From Saccharina japonica (Eukaryota; Sar; Phaeophyceae; Laminariales; Laminariaceae), in assembly GCA_008828725.1 (NCBI GenBank), contig MEHQ01001115.1, positions 172,780-236,779 of the forward strand: a stretch of DNA of 64,000 bases, in the 5' to 3' direction. Position numbers and translations under genes: made by a program. Numbering within the stretch: position 1 is the first letter of the stretch; each line of letters begins with the position of its first letter. Positions 1-12,081 of this stretch are shown here, piece after piece. Below the pieces are notes generated by a model. It saw only the letters and a list, made by a program, of their open reading frames with translations. It searched no databases and was not told the DNA's origin.

Positions 1-2754
1 AGACAGACAGAGAAAGAGATAAAGTAGAGAGTTATCGACGAAGGGCCATTATTATCGAGCAGCTGTTTTCCCATAATTTCCAACAGTTTTTTCCAAACAA
101 AAAACGGAAGAAGAGTAAATATCATATAGTGGAGTTATTGGAAATTCGTCAGAGGGCAAAATGTTTGGAAGGCTTCATTCACGTTCCAATAAATGGGAGG
201 AAAAAATGGAAATGTAGAGAATTGCGCGAAAATCAATATTGGAATTTTAGACATTTTGGAAATGTATGGCTCCGATAAGAACGGCCGTTGAGTGGTGGGA
301 TGATGCGTACCGAGAGCTGGTCTCGGTGAGAAAAATGAAAGTGATGCCGAGTTGGCACCAGAGGTGGGCACCTTTAAAAACAAAACGGTTTAAACCGGTT
401 TTTGGAAACCCAGCAGGCGTGTGTACGAGTAGACGGGTTTTAAATACAAATAAAACGCGTTTGTTTTTGCCTCTGACCTCCGCTGCACCACGGGGACATC
501 TATCTGCAGAGAGGTACAGTATCCGTAGGTACTTTATCTTGAGACGGAGTATTTGTTTAGTTTGGTGTTCATCTTTGATTTTATAGATCAAGTGTTCGGC
601 TTTAACAATGTCAGCGGTGATTTTGCAGAGGGAGGAGTTTTGTTCAGCAACCTTTGCCGGGTTCTTGACCCACAGTTCGTACCAGACAAAGTACCAAATA
701 TTTTGCGGTGGTAGTGGTGGTGGTGGTGGTGCTGGTGGTGGTGGTGGTGGTCTGCACATTTTTTTTCAGATTGTCATGACGCGTGTGTCGAGGCTCTGTC
801 TCTGTGGACAGAGATGGTTGAGGTGGCACCGAAGCGTCTGTAAACATCACTTGAGAAGAAGAAGAAAAGTCATGATTTGAAAAGGCGCTTATGTGGCCAT
901 AATGGAAAGAAGATTGATCTCAGGGATCAATGGAAAAGGAAGAGAAGAAAAGAGGAGTGGAAAGTGGAGTAGAGGAGTAGAGTGATCGAGGTGGGCGGTG
1001 CCTGCACCTGATCATCTCGGTACAATGCCCATGCTACGGGCAGGTACATTCTACCGTAGTGTGTACCGTTCCCTGCAATGTTCTCTACGACGTTATACTA
1101 ACGTTCTAGCAACGTTCTCTGCATCGTTCCTGATGAAGATGCTTGGGACATACAATGTGGCGCACTACGAGTAAGACAAACTCGTAATCTATCCGCATAT
1201 TGCAACTACCCGAATATCTAGACTAAGATACTCATATACTCGTATGAGTGCGTAGTGACTGCACATCACAATAGATACGTATGGATCTCAACGTCCATAT
1301 GCTAACATGTCCAAAACGCGCGGCGAAGCCTCGCACGGGTCTAGCTTCAGCCTGGACTACTAGGGTTGAGGTTAGGGTTATGATTGGGGTTGGGTCGGGT
1401 CGACGGGTTCTCGTGATTTGATCATTAACAACATCCAACAAACACGCAAAACCAGCACGAAATCATGAGATATTTGGTACTTTATCTGGTACGACTTGTG
1501 GGATAAAGACCGGTTACGGTGCCTGACGCGACCTTGTGAGGTGTTTGGGCAGTTTAGTATTAGTGTGGGACGCAGTGAATTCTTGCAGATTCTTAGCGGC
1601 CAACCCCCTTGCATTTCCCGATTTCCAATTCTCGTTTTCTCCTCAAGCGCAGCAGAAATGCTTAGTTGTATATTCTTCGAAAAATAAAAAGTTAAGGCTT
1701 CAATTATAAACACTCCTTTTCTTAACTGCTGCCACGTACTGTATCAAGTACAGAAGTATACACCATTTCGTGGGGTTGATACCACCACAACAATAGCTTG
1801 CCAATGAGGCGACCCCGCGGACACAAGCAAACAGTGTTAATAGGCGAACAGCTTATTTGTAACCCTTTATCTTATGTATAGCTTAAAAATGTCCCCGCTA
1901 AATCAAACCGATTTCATGCTGCGACACCCGGCCCCCGTTTGGTGCATTCCCCAAAGCCTACGATACACCGCCAAGTTTTTGTATTAATCCATCCATGCTA
2001 ACTTCAAGACATTAATTCGTTTTTACTTTCGAAGGACACGATGCATTAACCACGCTGAGATATCGAAACGTTTGGCGAGCCTCATTTTTGCAAGGCGTGC
2101 TTGGAATTAGTGTATGCTTTGATCGTGCGTTCTACAATATGTGCAGTATAGGCCCGCCAACAACAAACGCATGTGTATCTCGGTTGAGCCTCATACTACT
2201 ACAAACGCATATATCGTGCGTTGTTGCTGATGAAAATCAGGTAACGTTTTATTATCATGCTTATTATCCACCGAGGGTATTGAATCGTGTTTTTCTTACT
2301 AGAAGGATACTTGTTGTTCATACAGGACATTCGGAAAGGGTGACCCTTGCTTCGAATTATAATTATCGATGGCTGTGAGCGCTTGCAGTTGCACACGAAG
2401 ACTGCAACTTGCAGCCACCAGAGACGAACTATCAGCACGTATTCATAACTTGGAAAGTAAACACAGCAGTGCACGTACAGTACTAGGCAGTACGTACGCC
2501 ACAGTAGTACTCGACAGATGGTAAGAATATCCTATTTGAGGCCAGACTGGAAGTATGATGTAAGCCTGGGTATGCTCCACACTATTTTCAGTACAAAGAG
2601 GTGGCGTAATTGTTTGTTTCCCACTAGCTCAGTCTCAAAATGTTAATTATTCAGGTTATCAACACTGTCGCATCCTGTAGTCCATCTACAGCAGTAGATG
2701 CTTGGGCGTGCAAGCCATCAACCCAACATGTACCGTCCCGTCTTTCTCGGCATT
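1..2754. other. Intergenic stretch, no gene recognised
   Basis: I see no coding region with family signal here. The open frames are short, overlap on both strands and run through low-complexity sequence such as the GGT repeat near 707-751 and the purine-rich stretch 895-990. A degenerate GGTTAGGG-like patch lies near 1365-1400. Positions 2520-2650 look like a diverged copy of the AATAAGAAA-type inverted-repeat element seen better at 10968 and 45725. Confidence 0.6.
707..751. repeat. (GGT)n microsatellite
   Basis: About fifteen GGT triplets with two single-base interruptions. It creates Gly- or Thr-rich open frames on the two strands that should not be taken as genes. Confidence 0.9.
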
Positions 2755-3009
2755 GGACGCGTGCTACGGTAGAGGAGGTATACCTTATTTTGGCTGAATC
2801 GTTTTCTGAACGATCGGGCTCCTTAGCCCAAATTCGTCGGAATTTCATTTTTTTCACGAAATATATTTCAGAGTATGCTTCGGTTATGATATTTCTAATC
2901 CGGCAGCACTTTTATTTTCCTCCAAAATCATTTTTTTCGGTGAGGTATGACGCTCCTTAAGTGAGGAGCTCAGAAAAATTCATGGTGCACCTCTATCGTA
3001 GCATGCATC
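2755..3009. mobile_element. MITE family 1 (CTACGGTAGAGGT inverted repeats), copy 1
   Basis: About 255 bp bounded by imperfect terminal inverted repeats: GCGTGCTACGGTAGAGGT on the left, and on the right the complement of GATGCATGCTACGATAGAGG. The interior carries TCGTTTTCTGAACGATCGGG and GTGAGGAGCTCAGAAAAA, which recur in the other copies. It has no coding capacity, so it is probably a non-autonomous DNA transposon. The superfamily is not assigned because I could not settle the target duplication. Confidence 0.75.
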
Positions 3010-4156
3010 TTTGCCACTAAAATTAAAAAAGTATCCCTACTCGCAGTATAATGTGTATTCCAGGTACTGCTACTAAATGTCATACCAATGCATGCACGGT
3101 ACGGCACGGCACACACAGATATACCAGATAATATCATATATACCTGGTATATAATATATTGTCTACATGATGACTTAAGAAACAACAGACACATCAAGGC
3201 ACAACGTCGGCATATGTAGAGCGAACTTTGCAGGATTATAGCCTTCCAGACCCGCTCATCGCGGTGCGTGGAGTCGGGTCCGCAACACGGGCGTGCGGAA
3301 GCGGTGCGATAATCCCCTCGAGCAGTACCACGCGCGTAGGGCGGCTTGCTCGTCTGTACCATACAATAGTATCTACTGTGGGCGCACCGGACAGCCCCAG
3401 TCAACGCCCCGGCTGTGTTGTTGATATTATCTGATCATGGACTTCTTCTGTGTCCGTCTGGACTGCGTTGCACTTTGTAAGTTGTGTACCGGTATTATTT
3501 TTCCCTGTGGTATTCTTCCACTCCAGAGTTTTTTTTTTTAATGTCTCTCCTGTGACCGCGGACTATCTTTTGCGCGGCCATTCAATGTGAGAATACCCTA
3601 CCAACAACGACAACAACAAAAATCAACCACAGAAAAAATCTCTTAGTTCGGTCATGGCATCAATCGAGGCCTACAACCAATCCAGCCCGCCTTGTCTGCC
3701 AGCCGAGATGCTGGTTGACATTTTCGAAATTCGCAAACGCCAAACACATCGTGCATGTTTGCACTTTCCCACTTCATGCATATCATCAAACGTAGCAGGG
3801 TGGGCTGTACTTAGGTGGCAAAATATTGCGCAGTTGCACCATTTCACGGACAAATCGGCGCTGAGCGCCACAAATTCGAAAAACAGATGTGCGCCTTGCC
3901 GCACATCCGTTTTCGACCCCCGCACTGTTTTTGGCCTCAGGCCCAAAACGATATGCGGTCTCCTTTGCCGAAGGCGTTTTGGCGTTTCTTGGGTGTTTTT
4001 TTTCGCCGCACACCAAAACAAATTTAGGTACATTTTTGTTTGTGATGTTTTTCTTTATGGCTTTCTTTTTTGAAGGAACTAAGTTCAAACTTATGACGGT
4101 CTTCTCTGTGCGAGGATAAAAGAAGGCGTCAAAGGCTCGCAAAAACAGAGCAATAG

Positions 4157-4404
4157 GACGCATGCTACGATAGAGGTGCACCATGTTTGTTCTGAGCTCA
4201 TCACCTAAGGAGCGTCATACCTCACCGAAAAAATAATTATGGAGGAAAATAAAAGTCCTGCCGGATGATAAATATCCTGACCGAAGTATACTCTGAAACA
4301 TTATTCGTTACAAAAATCAAAGTCCAACGGATTTGGGTTAAAGGAGCCCGATCGTTCGGAAAATGATTCATCTAAAATGTGCTACCTCTACCGTAGCACA
4401 CGTC
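4157..4404. mobile_element. MITE family 1, copy 2 (inverted relative to copy 1)
   Basis: The same element in opposite orientation. It opens GACGCATGCTACGATAGAGG and closes CTACCTCTACCGTAGCACAC. The interior matches the complement of copy 1, including CCCGATCGTTCGGAAAATGA and CTGAAACATTATTCGTTACA. Confidence 0.75.
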
Positions 4405-4554
4405 ATAGGTCCTTTTTATGAATCGAACGGCAATACTACCATCTATCCACGATTTAATCTAGATAGTAAAACGCTTCAATAAGTAACCCCATGATAATAA
4501 TGCCCCTGGGGTTCACGGAAGCCCTTGGTTCCCGGGATAATTATTCCAAGGGTA

Positions 4555-5640
4555 CGCGCGGTAAACGTCGGGACAGAAAAATGTGGTCGGAACGGGAACG
4601 GTACGGTACGGGAATGGGAAACCGTCAGATTTTCCGTTCCCCACCGCGATTTCCCGACCGTTATCATCGTCAGTTTATGTTCCCGAGCTCTACCGTCCCG
4701 CGGTAATGGCCCTGTTCCCGTTCCCGACTGTTTCTTATCCCGCTGTCTGCCCATTCCCGACTATTCCCGTTCCGCTGTCCGCCCAGTCCCAACTATTCCC
4801 ACCCCACTGTCATAAACGTGATTCCCGTCCCATCCCGACCTTGGGGCACAGCTTCTCCCATCCCGCATCTTACTATTGGGGCAGATATTCCCATTCCATT
4901 TACCGCCGTTTTTTTCGTTTTCCGATGGCATGACCATGATGGATGGATGCAAGTGCAACATCCTGTGCTCCGGACTCGATACTCGGAGTATACGAAGTAT
5001 GATATTCAAATGCAAACAAAGCGTGATGTTGTGTACCAGGTACATATCATACGTTTTTTTGTTCCTGTTGCGTCCTGTTTTACCTTATCGCGAATGGTAT
5101 AATACTCGTCTCTATGAGAGCATATCAATATGTCGCAGGCACAAGTCGGTATTATAACTATTACTAGGTAAAATCTATGAGGAGTACACGAAGAACACTT
5201 TTGATTATAATTCGCTATTTTCAGCCTGTGTTCCCGACCGCGTTCCCAACCATTCCCGACTGCGTTTTCCGACCAGATTCCTGACTCGGCTCCCGACCTA
5301 TTCCCGACCGCATTCCCGACACGGTTCCCGACCTATTCCCGACCGTATTCCCGACATAATCCCGACCCCTTCACATATCATTTTCCGCGCCGTCCCGTAC
5401 CGCCGAAAAATGGTTCCCGTCCCGTACCGTACCGCCAAAATCGGTTGCCGTCCCGCACCGCCAAAAAAACGCGTCTTCCCGTCCAATCCCGTCAACCAAA
5501 TGAGTTCCCACCTTCCCGTCCCATTCCGATCCCGCGGTAAACAGACGGGAACATTTTCCCCATACTTTCGCTCGGGAAGACCCTAAACATTTCCCCCGTG
5601 CGGCGGGCAAAACGGTCCCATCCCGTACCGCCGGCACCGC
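4555..5640. repeat. Degenerate GGGAAC/CCCGTTCCC satellite array, block 1
   Basis: Dense, irregular repetition of TTCCCGACC, CCCGTACCG, CCCGTCCC and their complements. The frames that stay open across it are arginine- or proline-rich artefacts of the repeat. The same short-period composition recurs at 41484-41910 and 43436-43790, so the three blocks are one satellite type at different stages of decay. A stretch of about 230 bp near 4930-5220 is freer of the motif. Confidence 0.75.
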
Positions 5641-5667
5641 GCGTACCCTTGAATTAATGATGTGCTT

Positions 5668-5871
5668 GACGCATGGTACATGGTGCGAGAGAGGTGCAAA
5701 ATTAATTTTCTGATCTCTCTACTTGAGGAGCTTCTTTACACCTCGCCAAAATAATGATTTTGGATGAAAGCTAAACGCTACCCGATGACCGAGCTCGGAG
5801 AAACAGTGCAACACAAGAGTTTGGGTGGAAGAGTCCGATCGTTGAGAACATGAACCTCTATCGTAGCCTAT
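5668..5871. mobile_element. MITE family 1, copy 3 (decayed)
   Basis: The left end GACGCATGGTACATGGTGCG is diverged, the right end AACCTCTATCGTAGCCTA is better kept, and the interior has the CTTGAGGAGCTTCTTTACAC and GTCCGATCGTTGAGAACATG motifs of the family. It is shorter and more degraded than the 2.8 and 4.2 kb copies. Confidence 0.55.
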
Positions 5872-8800
5872 TTTGTCCTTTGCAAGACAAGCGAAATGAG
5901 ATGCACAGTTAGGGCACATTTACGCACGTATGTCCAAAATCCCCCCACCGCCGGCACATCCCACCCCTACCTACCTCTTCCTGGTTGTGATATAGAAAAC
6001 CCAGAAGTGCTGTGGCACGTAAGCAGAGGGCGCCACCTTCGTAGTTCCGGCGGCAGATGGGTGCAGGGCCCTAAGGTGTGAACACCACGCACCGCGGTGT
6101 ACCAGATCCCCGAGCTCGGCATTGGTAGCGGCGACGAGCATTGCGATGAGGGAACTTAGTCTATGGTCGATTAGCGTGAGTATCTGATGATTAGTATAAC
6201 AAAGCCCGCTGAACTGCCGCCCGCGGTGCCGAATCATGATAGTAGCACCCCCCCCGCATAAGCGGTCTGTAGCCCTACCTTGGCTGCGTCCAGGGCATGT
6301 TGAGCATCTCAGTGGCCTGCCGGTGAAACTGGGAGCCCTGGTGGCGTTGAACCTTCTCACGTCCTATTCCGGGGCTCGTGGCGCGCTGCGCACACCACGC
6401 GCTGAAACACTACTTGTAACCAGGTAACGTAGGACGTGCAAGGGGCATTGGTCTACCGTTACCTCGCCTCCGTAGTTTGGTGTGCAGATGCGCGGATGGA
6501 CCGGCGGGCCGCCGGTCATTGTTTCGGGTTTGACGATATTCCCATAAATATTGCTTGGGTCAGCGGAGCCGGGGATATTTTTTTCATGAAAACGGCTAGA
6601 CAAACCTACCATTTCACACGGACATATCATACGTACGAACAGCATATATACCAGATACCTGGTATAGCATTTTACTCATAAACGCGTTTTCAGCTGCTGA
6701 CGAAGAGTTACCTGTACTTGTAGATAGTGGTGTACAAGCGTGCCTGGCACAACGATTCTTATTGAGCTCGGCAAAAAGGAGAAAATCGTATGTTTCTTAT
6801 TGAAACTCGGTCCGTGTGTTGCTTTTTCTTGTATTGCCCTTTCTCATCTTGGCCGCCAAAACAAGGCCTCTTGCTTATGTTTTTCTCGTATGTGCGACCC
6901 AAAAGTGAGCACTTTGTTCTTATGGGGTTCTTTCTTTTTCGCGGGCCTATACTGTACACATGATATAGGTACGTGTACCACGCACGACGATGAATTCAGC
7001 AAAAATGTGGGAATATTATACAGCACGCGACAGATGTTAAGGACCTCTTATTTTTATCCAGACTGGAACTCTTACCTAAGGCTGGGTGTGTTTCACACTA
7101 TATTCAGCATAATATAGAGGTTGCATTATTATGTTATTCCCAAAATATCAGTCTCAAAATGTTTTAACATATTATGTCGTGTGTGGTAGTGCGACAGCAG
7201 CAGTGTTGCGGCGGGCACCCTTATTGTAAGCATGAAGAAATAAAGTAAACAGTTCTACCAGTCCCAGGTCCTCTTGCGATGACAGCATGGTCATGAAGCG
7301 ACGACTGGATAGTCTTCCTGGGACGGAATTATGTTTTAAGCGATAGCCACGGCATGGTACACTCGAACGACGAGATGGCGCCTGTCGCTCGTGCGCCCAT
7401 GAGTGCTGGTCTGGTGGCCTTGGGGTCGTGCGGCAAGCAAAGCTTGCACAGAGCCACAGAAGCATTTATTTCGACGCCCACGAAGTATATTTGGACGTCC
7501 CTTAGACCTCGCGGCGGTAGGACGGCGTCCTCTTGGCCAGGACTGTGGCTGTGCTGGCGAAAGCCCCACCTGCGAAGCCCGCTGCTAGTCGTTGCTGCCG
7601 CCTCTCACTCGTCGTCGTCTTGCTTTTCGGGAGAAATGTCCATGTCTGAGCACTCCTATTCATCATCCTCTTCTTCGTGATCGACTACGGACTTTTGGTG
7701 CGAATCTTCGAGGTCAATAAGGTCCTGCCTATTGGTCGTGACGTCGTGACTACTAGCGCATCGTGCCTCGGTCTACTTGGGGCGTGTGGTTTGTGTCGTA
7801 GCCACGGTGGACTCGTGGCTCGGTGTTGCTTGTTGGGGATGATTGGCCGCTCGTGAGTGGTCTCACGCATATCGTGTAACGGTGCGGACGCTCTAGGAAT
7901 TCACATAATACATCAGGGGGCCCGGGACAGTAGCGTTTCGACTCTCTCACCATAAACGGCCAGAATGGAAAACTAACCAAAGCGCTGTAACCAGAGGATG
8001 ATTTGGAAGAGAAAGAGCTACCTGGTAGTTGTTTTCCCCCCAATTAAATGTGTCATTTTTTCCATTTTTTTCATCAGTTGGATGTATAGACCAGACCCCC
8101 CCTGTATCGGGCCGGATAGGGGTGGGTGTCTGAACCGAGGTGATGTAAAAGTATCAAACGTTGATATTCTTTTTGGTTTTGCATCTTGTGGATAAGAGAA
8201 TACTTTTAACCAAGGAACTAACAACCTTTATGACTTTTAACCCTAATCCCTCACGAGTACCTAGCCATAATGAAATGGTGGGTGGTATGGTACGGACGTT
8301 CACGGGCATTCATCAAAAAGTATTATACTGTCAATTGTCGCCTATGGTACTGTTGAATGATCATCAACAGGTACTGTGCGTGTTCTTCTCATTAAAGCGT
8401 CATTTCAACCCGTCGACAGCCAGCACACGCAGCAGTGTTCGTTCCGATTCTTCATCCAGGGAAATACCAGTTATGTTGAAATAAAATTGACGAGACAGAG
8501 GTAGAGGCCAGGGTATTGGACACCAAGCGGGACCAGGTGGAGTTCAGTTCGCACCACCAATAGACCACTACTAAAAGAGTGTTTATAATGTTTCCATTCA
8601 GACCTCTAAACTTCAATCGTGGTATAATACGAGTATGAACTGTTTGGCAACGTCTCGAAATCCCAACCATGTATCTATCACGTGGCGTCGCTGCCAAATA
8701 ATTGCTGGTTATGCACATACGCATGTGGCTGGCGGTATACATCCGCAATCCGCATCTATTGTGATTGACGATTCTGCAAAAACAAATAGTTCCATTCCCT

Positions 8801-9214
8801 ATCGATCGATATGGCGGTTTGCATTGTGTGGTGTATCCCCTTATATCCCTGGCAGGCGTTACCACGCAACTTGACATGCCCTGAAATATGGGTTCACTCT
8901 ATTCACCTCCCATCACAACTCACAACACATCGGAGTCACCAAGCCTCTGCATTGTGCCAAATACACGTGAGTCATCCGACAACCTTAAAAACAACCTGCA
9001 TGCCCTCAATAACAATAAGGAGTAGTAGTTGTGCAGCACTCCTGTAGCGCCATCTCGAATGGGTTTACACTTTGTACATTCATTCGCGAAGTATAGAAGA
9101 CAAGAACAACGGCCTGAATCGGCCAGAGAACAATCTTTGATCACCGTAATCTCGATATGAAACCCAACGTTGAATTGCGGTTTTGTCATGCGTGTGCCCC
9201 CTACGTAATGTTGT
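5872..9214. other. Intergenic stretch, no intact gene recognised
   Basis: No domain-bearing reading frame apart from the BED-like remnant at 7329-7604. A decayed copy of the AATAAGAAA-type element is visible near 7040-7150. A half-copy of the sequence forming the 12082-12369 foldback lies near 8370-8500. Confidence 0.5.
7329..7604 (-). pseudogene. Possible decayed BED-type zinc finger (hAT-like transposase remnant)
   Basis: On the minus strand an ATG-less frame of 92 codons is open between stops. It reads a hydrophobic/aromatic lead-in (RDVQIYFVGVEINASVALC), then CKLC, about 15 residues later GARATGAISSFE, then CTMP. BED fingers have an aromatic lead, CxxC, a glycine/serine linker with a (T/S)SxxxRH core, and a final His. 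Here ECTM sits where ERHM would be expected, a one-codon-type decay. Upstream on the same strand an acidic stretch (HEEEDDE, PEKQDDDE) is interrupted by stops. No catalytic transposase domain is visible downstream. It may be a relic; chance resemblance is not excluded. Confidence 0.3.
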
Positions 9215-9428
9215 ATTTAGTGACATCCCTGTAACAGCAAAATTCGACAAGAGTTGACGAGGGAAGAAAGTGCTGAAAACTTCTCGCGATAAAAATGCAA
9301 GGCAAGAACCGTAGTGGAGGAGGAGGGAGAGGAGCCTACCTTGTGACCCCGGATCTGAGTTACGACTAGGGAGGGAGAAAGACGGAAGTGCGAAGATAAT
9401 ACATGGGATGGAAAGAAAAAAAAATAAC
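9215..9428 (+). mobile_element. SINE copy lacking the tRNA head (5'-truncated)
   Basis: The body matches the full-length SINEs at 35072-35408 and 48198-48540: CTTCTCGCGATAAAAATGCA, CCGTAGTGGAGGAGGAGGGA, GATCTGAGTTACGACTAGGG, then GCGAAGATAATACATGGGAT and an A-rich tail. The tRNA-like promoter segment is absent, as in a 5'-truncated retroposon. Confidence 0.65.
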
Positions 9429-9471
9429 AGTGTTGATGGCCTTGCCGTGACCGACAGGCATTACGCAGGTT

Positions 9472-9830
9472 TGGACGCATGCTACGGTAGAGGTGCACCA
9501 GGTATGTATGTTTTGTCTGAGCTCCTGACTTGAAGAGCTCCATACCTGCCCTAAGAAATGGAGTCTAGGAACAAAACAAACGTGCTGTTAACCCTTATAG
9601 AACTGCAGTCCCGTTTTGGGGACAAACCACTCAAATTCCAAGTGACTTGTCCCCAAAACGGGACTTCAGTCCTATAAGGGTTAATATTCATATACCCGAT
9701 GAACACTATCATGGGCCAAGAGTGCTCTAAGAAATATTTCAACACAAAAATGAGAGTTGGACGATGCTGGGTTAACGCGAGAGATCCTTTAGAAAACGTT
9801 TCAGCCAAAAGGTGGCGCCTTTGGACGTAT
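9472..9830. mobile_element. MITE family 1, copy 4, with a nested piggyBac-like MITE
   Basis: Left end GACGCATGCTACGGTAGAGG with the CTGAGCTCCTGACTTGAAGA interior. The right half is diverged (AATATTTCAACACAAAAATG, AAACGTTTCAGCCAAAA). It is interrupted at 9588-9684 by an independent foldback element, so the order of insertion is clear: family 1 first, the TTAA element later. Confidence 0.6.
9588..9684. mobile_element. piggyBac-like MITE, copy 1
   Basis: A near-perfect foldback of about 93 bp. The left arm CCCTTATAGAACTGCAGTCC plus CGTTTTGGGGAC is mirrored by GTCCCCAAAACGGGACTTCA then GTCCTATAAGGG, and the element is flanked by TTAA on both sides. TTAA target duplication with inverted repeats beginning CCC is the hallmark of piggyBac elements. 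There is no coding capacity, so this is a non-autonomous derivative. Confidence 0.75.
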
Positions 9831-10086
9831 GCCACGGCGGTAGAGGTGCCCCATGTTTTTTTCTGAGCTCCTCGCTCAAAGAGCTCTATATACCTCACCG
9901 AAACAATGATTTTAGAGGAAACGAAAAGTGCTGTCGGATGCGAAATCTCACGATTGTGAAGTATATTCTGAAACATTATTCGTCACAAAAATGAAAGTCC
10001 GACGAATTTGGGTTAAGGCGCCCGATCGTTCGGAAAACGATTCAGCCAAAATAAGGTATACCTCCTCTACCGTAGCACGCGTCTTT
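9826..10086. mobile_element. MITE family 1, copy 5
   Basis: Opens GGACGTATGCCACGGCGGTA and closes CCTCTACCGTAGCACGCGTC. The interior matches the 4157-4404 copy well (TATTCTGAAACATTATTCGT, GCCCGATCGTTCGGAAAACG). A 352-codon open frame starts inside this element and is treated as spurious. Confidence 0.75.
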
Positions 10087-10967
10087 GGGACCCGCAGACG
10101 CGAGCTACGACACAGTAGAGGTAGCACTGCTGTTAGCCATAATATGTTTTCCCGTGTCATCGGGCTCCTAAGCCCACAAATCGTCGGATGTTTAACCTTT
10201 TGTTGCAGTATTTTTCATGCTGTACTTAGGTCATGGGATCGTTCATCAGGTATATACTCGTATATAGCACTTTTGGTTTATCGGTTTCCGCCAGACGCAA
10301 TATTCCGGTCAGTTACCACCCTCAGGACCAAACAGGGTGTTTACACCTCTTCCCTCAAGATAGCATGCGTCGACGACGAGCTTCGTAGACCCCAGGAAGT
10401 TGTAGAGTGTGAGAACACCACCACGAACGAAATCATCGCCGTCGTCATCCCGGCCATACAATGGTGCCTGGTGGCCATCACGTCGAGCGTCCTACATGAT
10501 TTTCGTGTACTCGCGTGCACGCCGTACAGTCCCATGCAGGGCGGCATGGGTGTAGACGCGTGTGGCGATGATTCTCGCTCGTGTACGAGCCGCGTCGGTT
10601 TCTTTGGTTATTTCGCAATCACGCCAACGCGCTCAACAGTAACCACCCACTATTCGTCCGATCATCACTCCTACAGTGATGGCACGCCGTTCCTCGTCGG
10701 GCATAGGTACCACCTTCTGTGGCAGATGAAAAAGAAGGTCCAAAAACGTTTCATCCTGCCCTTGACTGTTTCCGGCACGCGTTATTCCCACTGCAACAGT
10801 TGCAGTCTTCTCGGAGCTCTTCATGCTCAGGACTGCAGTTGGCCTCGAACTAAACGCGGGAATACACTGATGTTTACTGGTTATTTGGCGTTGTTGTTCC
10901 GGCCTGAAAAAAAAAGATTCTACGCATCGGAAAGTACAGGACATCTAATACGAAACAGGCTAATAAT
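10087..10967. other. Unassigned sequence between two MITEs
   Basis: One plus-strand frame stays open across this stretch, but it begins in one MITE and ends in another, has no recognisable domain and overlaps two minus-strand frames (10341-10547, 10633-10944). I cannot assign a function to any of them. Confidence 0.4.
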
Positions 10968-11098
10968 AATAAGAAAGCCAGGCTGATATTTAGAGGAAAA
11001 TAATAAGTTCGGGAGCCGTTAGCTCGAAATAAGTGTAGAAAGTACTCTCTCTCAGATGATAAATCCAGCGGGGGCCAGGTTTCCTGTTTATTATTACT
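10968..11098. mobile_element. MITE family 2 (AATAAGAAA inverted repeats), copy
   Basis: Starts AATAAGAAAGCCAGGCTGAT and ends in the mirrored GGCCAGGTTTCCTGTTTATT. The same element, better preserved, is at 45725-45858 and 63445-63578 (interior TTCGGGAGCCGTTA, AAATCAGTGTAGAA). Decayed relatives are near 2520, 7040 and 17810. Confidence 0.65.
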
Positions 11099-12081
11099 AT
11101 AGGTGCCCTGTACTGTACTGTTTTGCTGTAACAACACCGTTTAGCTCGCGCGTACTGTGCACGCGGGATACCGTGAGCAGTTCGTGGTACCAAGGGTCTA
11201 CCGGTATCTGCATGCCATAAACCTACAAATAAATGCTACGTACTGCATGCCATACACAACTACCAATACCACTGACTTCATGCCATACACCCCTACCAAT
11301 ACTATCGTAGCAGCCCCCCTGGCTCCGAAGGGCACATAACGTACAGTAATCCGGTTTATAAGCTTTTTGTGCATTATTTTGTTTTACAGCACCGACGAGA
11401 AGCGTTCACGAGCCATGTTTTCCTTATGAGCATCGCTCCCGGGGGGTGTAGATGCACTATATTCGTGCGCTGCATAGCCGCGTAGAATTGTAGTCATCGT
11501 TTGGCCCGGCCACAGGTATTATTCGGGAGTTTTGCGTAACGCGAGAGCTGAAGAATAACCGCCATGCACATTTCCCCGCACCGCCAGCGTTATTGGTTGT
11601 CGTAAGGAAGGTACGGTAGGTAGGGTAGGGTGTTTTTCGGTATCGCTTTAAGGTAGGTGCCAAGTACAAAGCAGGCGCGGCTACCACCGTGGTTTTGACC
11701 TGACTGGTTGTGATTGATTATCTCTGGAAGCTGCTGGAAAGACAGGGGTGGTCACAGCAGCAGTAGGAGCAGTCAGTTGTGACCAAGGTTTATATACCGG
11801 GAAAGGGAGGAACCTCTCTACTACCATTGTTATTGTTGGCCCAGCAGGCGTGCTGACCCAATCCAATAACAACGTGTTGATCCAAAAAACGCGCTGGAAG
11901 AGTTACACCGTTCTTTCTGTACGAACTTGGCACCCGACAATATATTTTATTTTTGCTGTACGACGTACTGAACTGTTTTGTCGCATTCCCGACGTAGGGG
12001 CACGACACTTTCATTTCTGTTTTCTTCTTCCTTTTTACGTATTTGTTTGGTATTCATTGGGCAATATTCAAAAGTAGGCAC

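Noticed and set aside
247-759. 170-codon minus-strand frame with a polyproline start
   Set aside because: The Pro/Thr-rich part is the GGT microsatellite read on the other strand.
9928-10986. 352-codon plus-strand open frame
   Set aside because: It starts inside one MITE and ends inside another, has no recognisable domain or gene-like codon pattern, and overlaps minus-strand frames.
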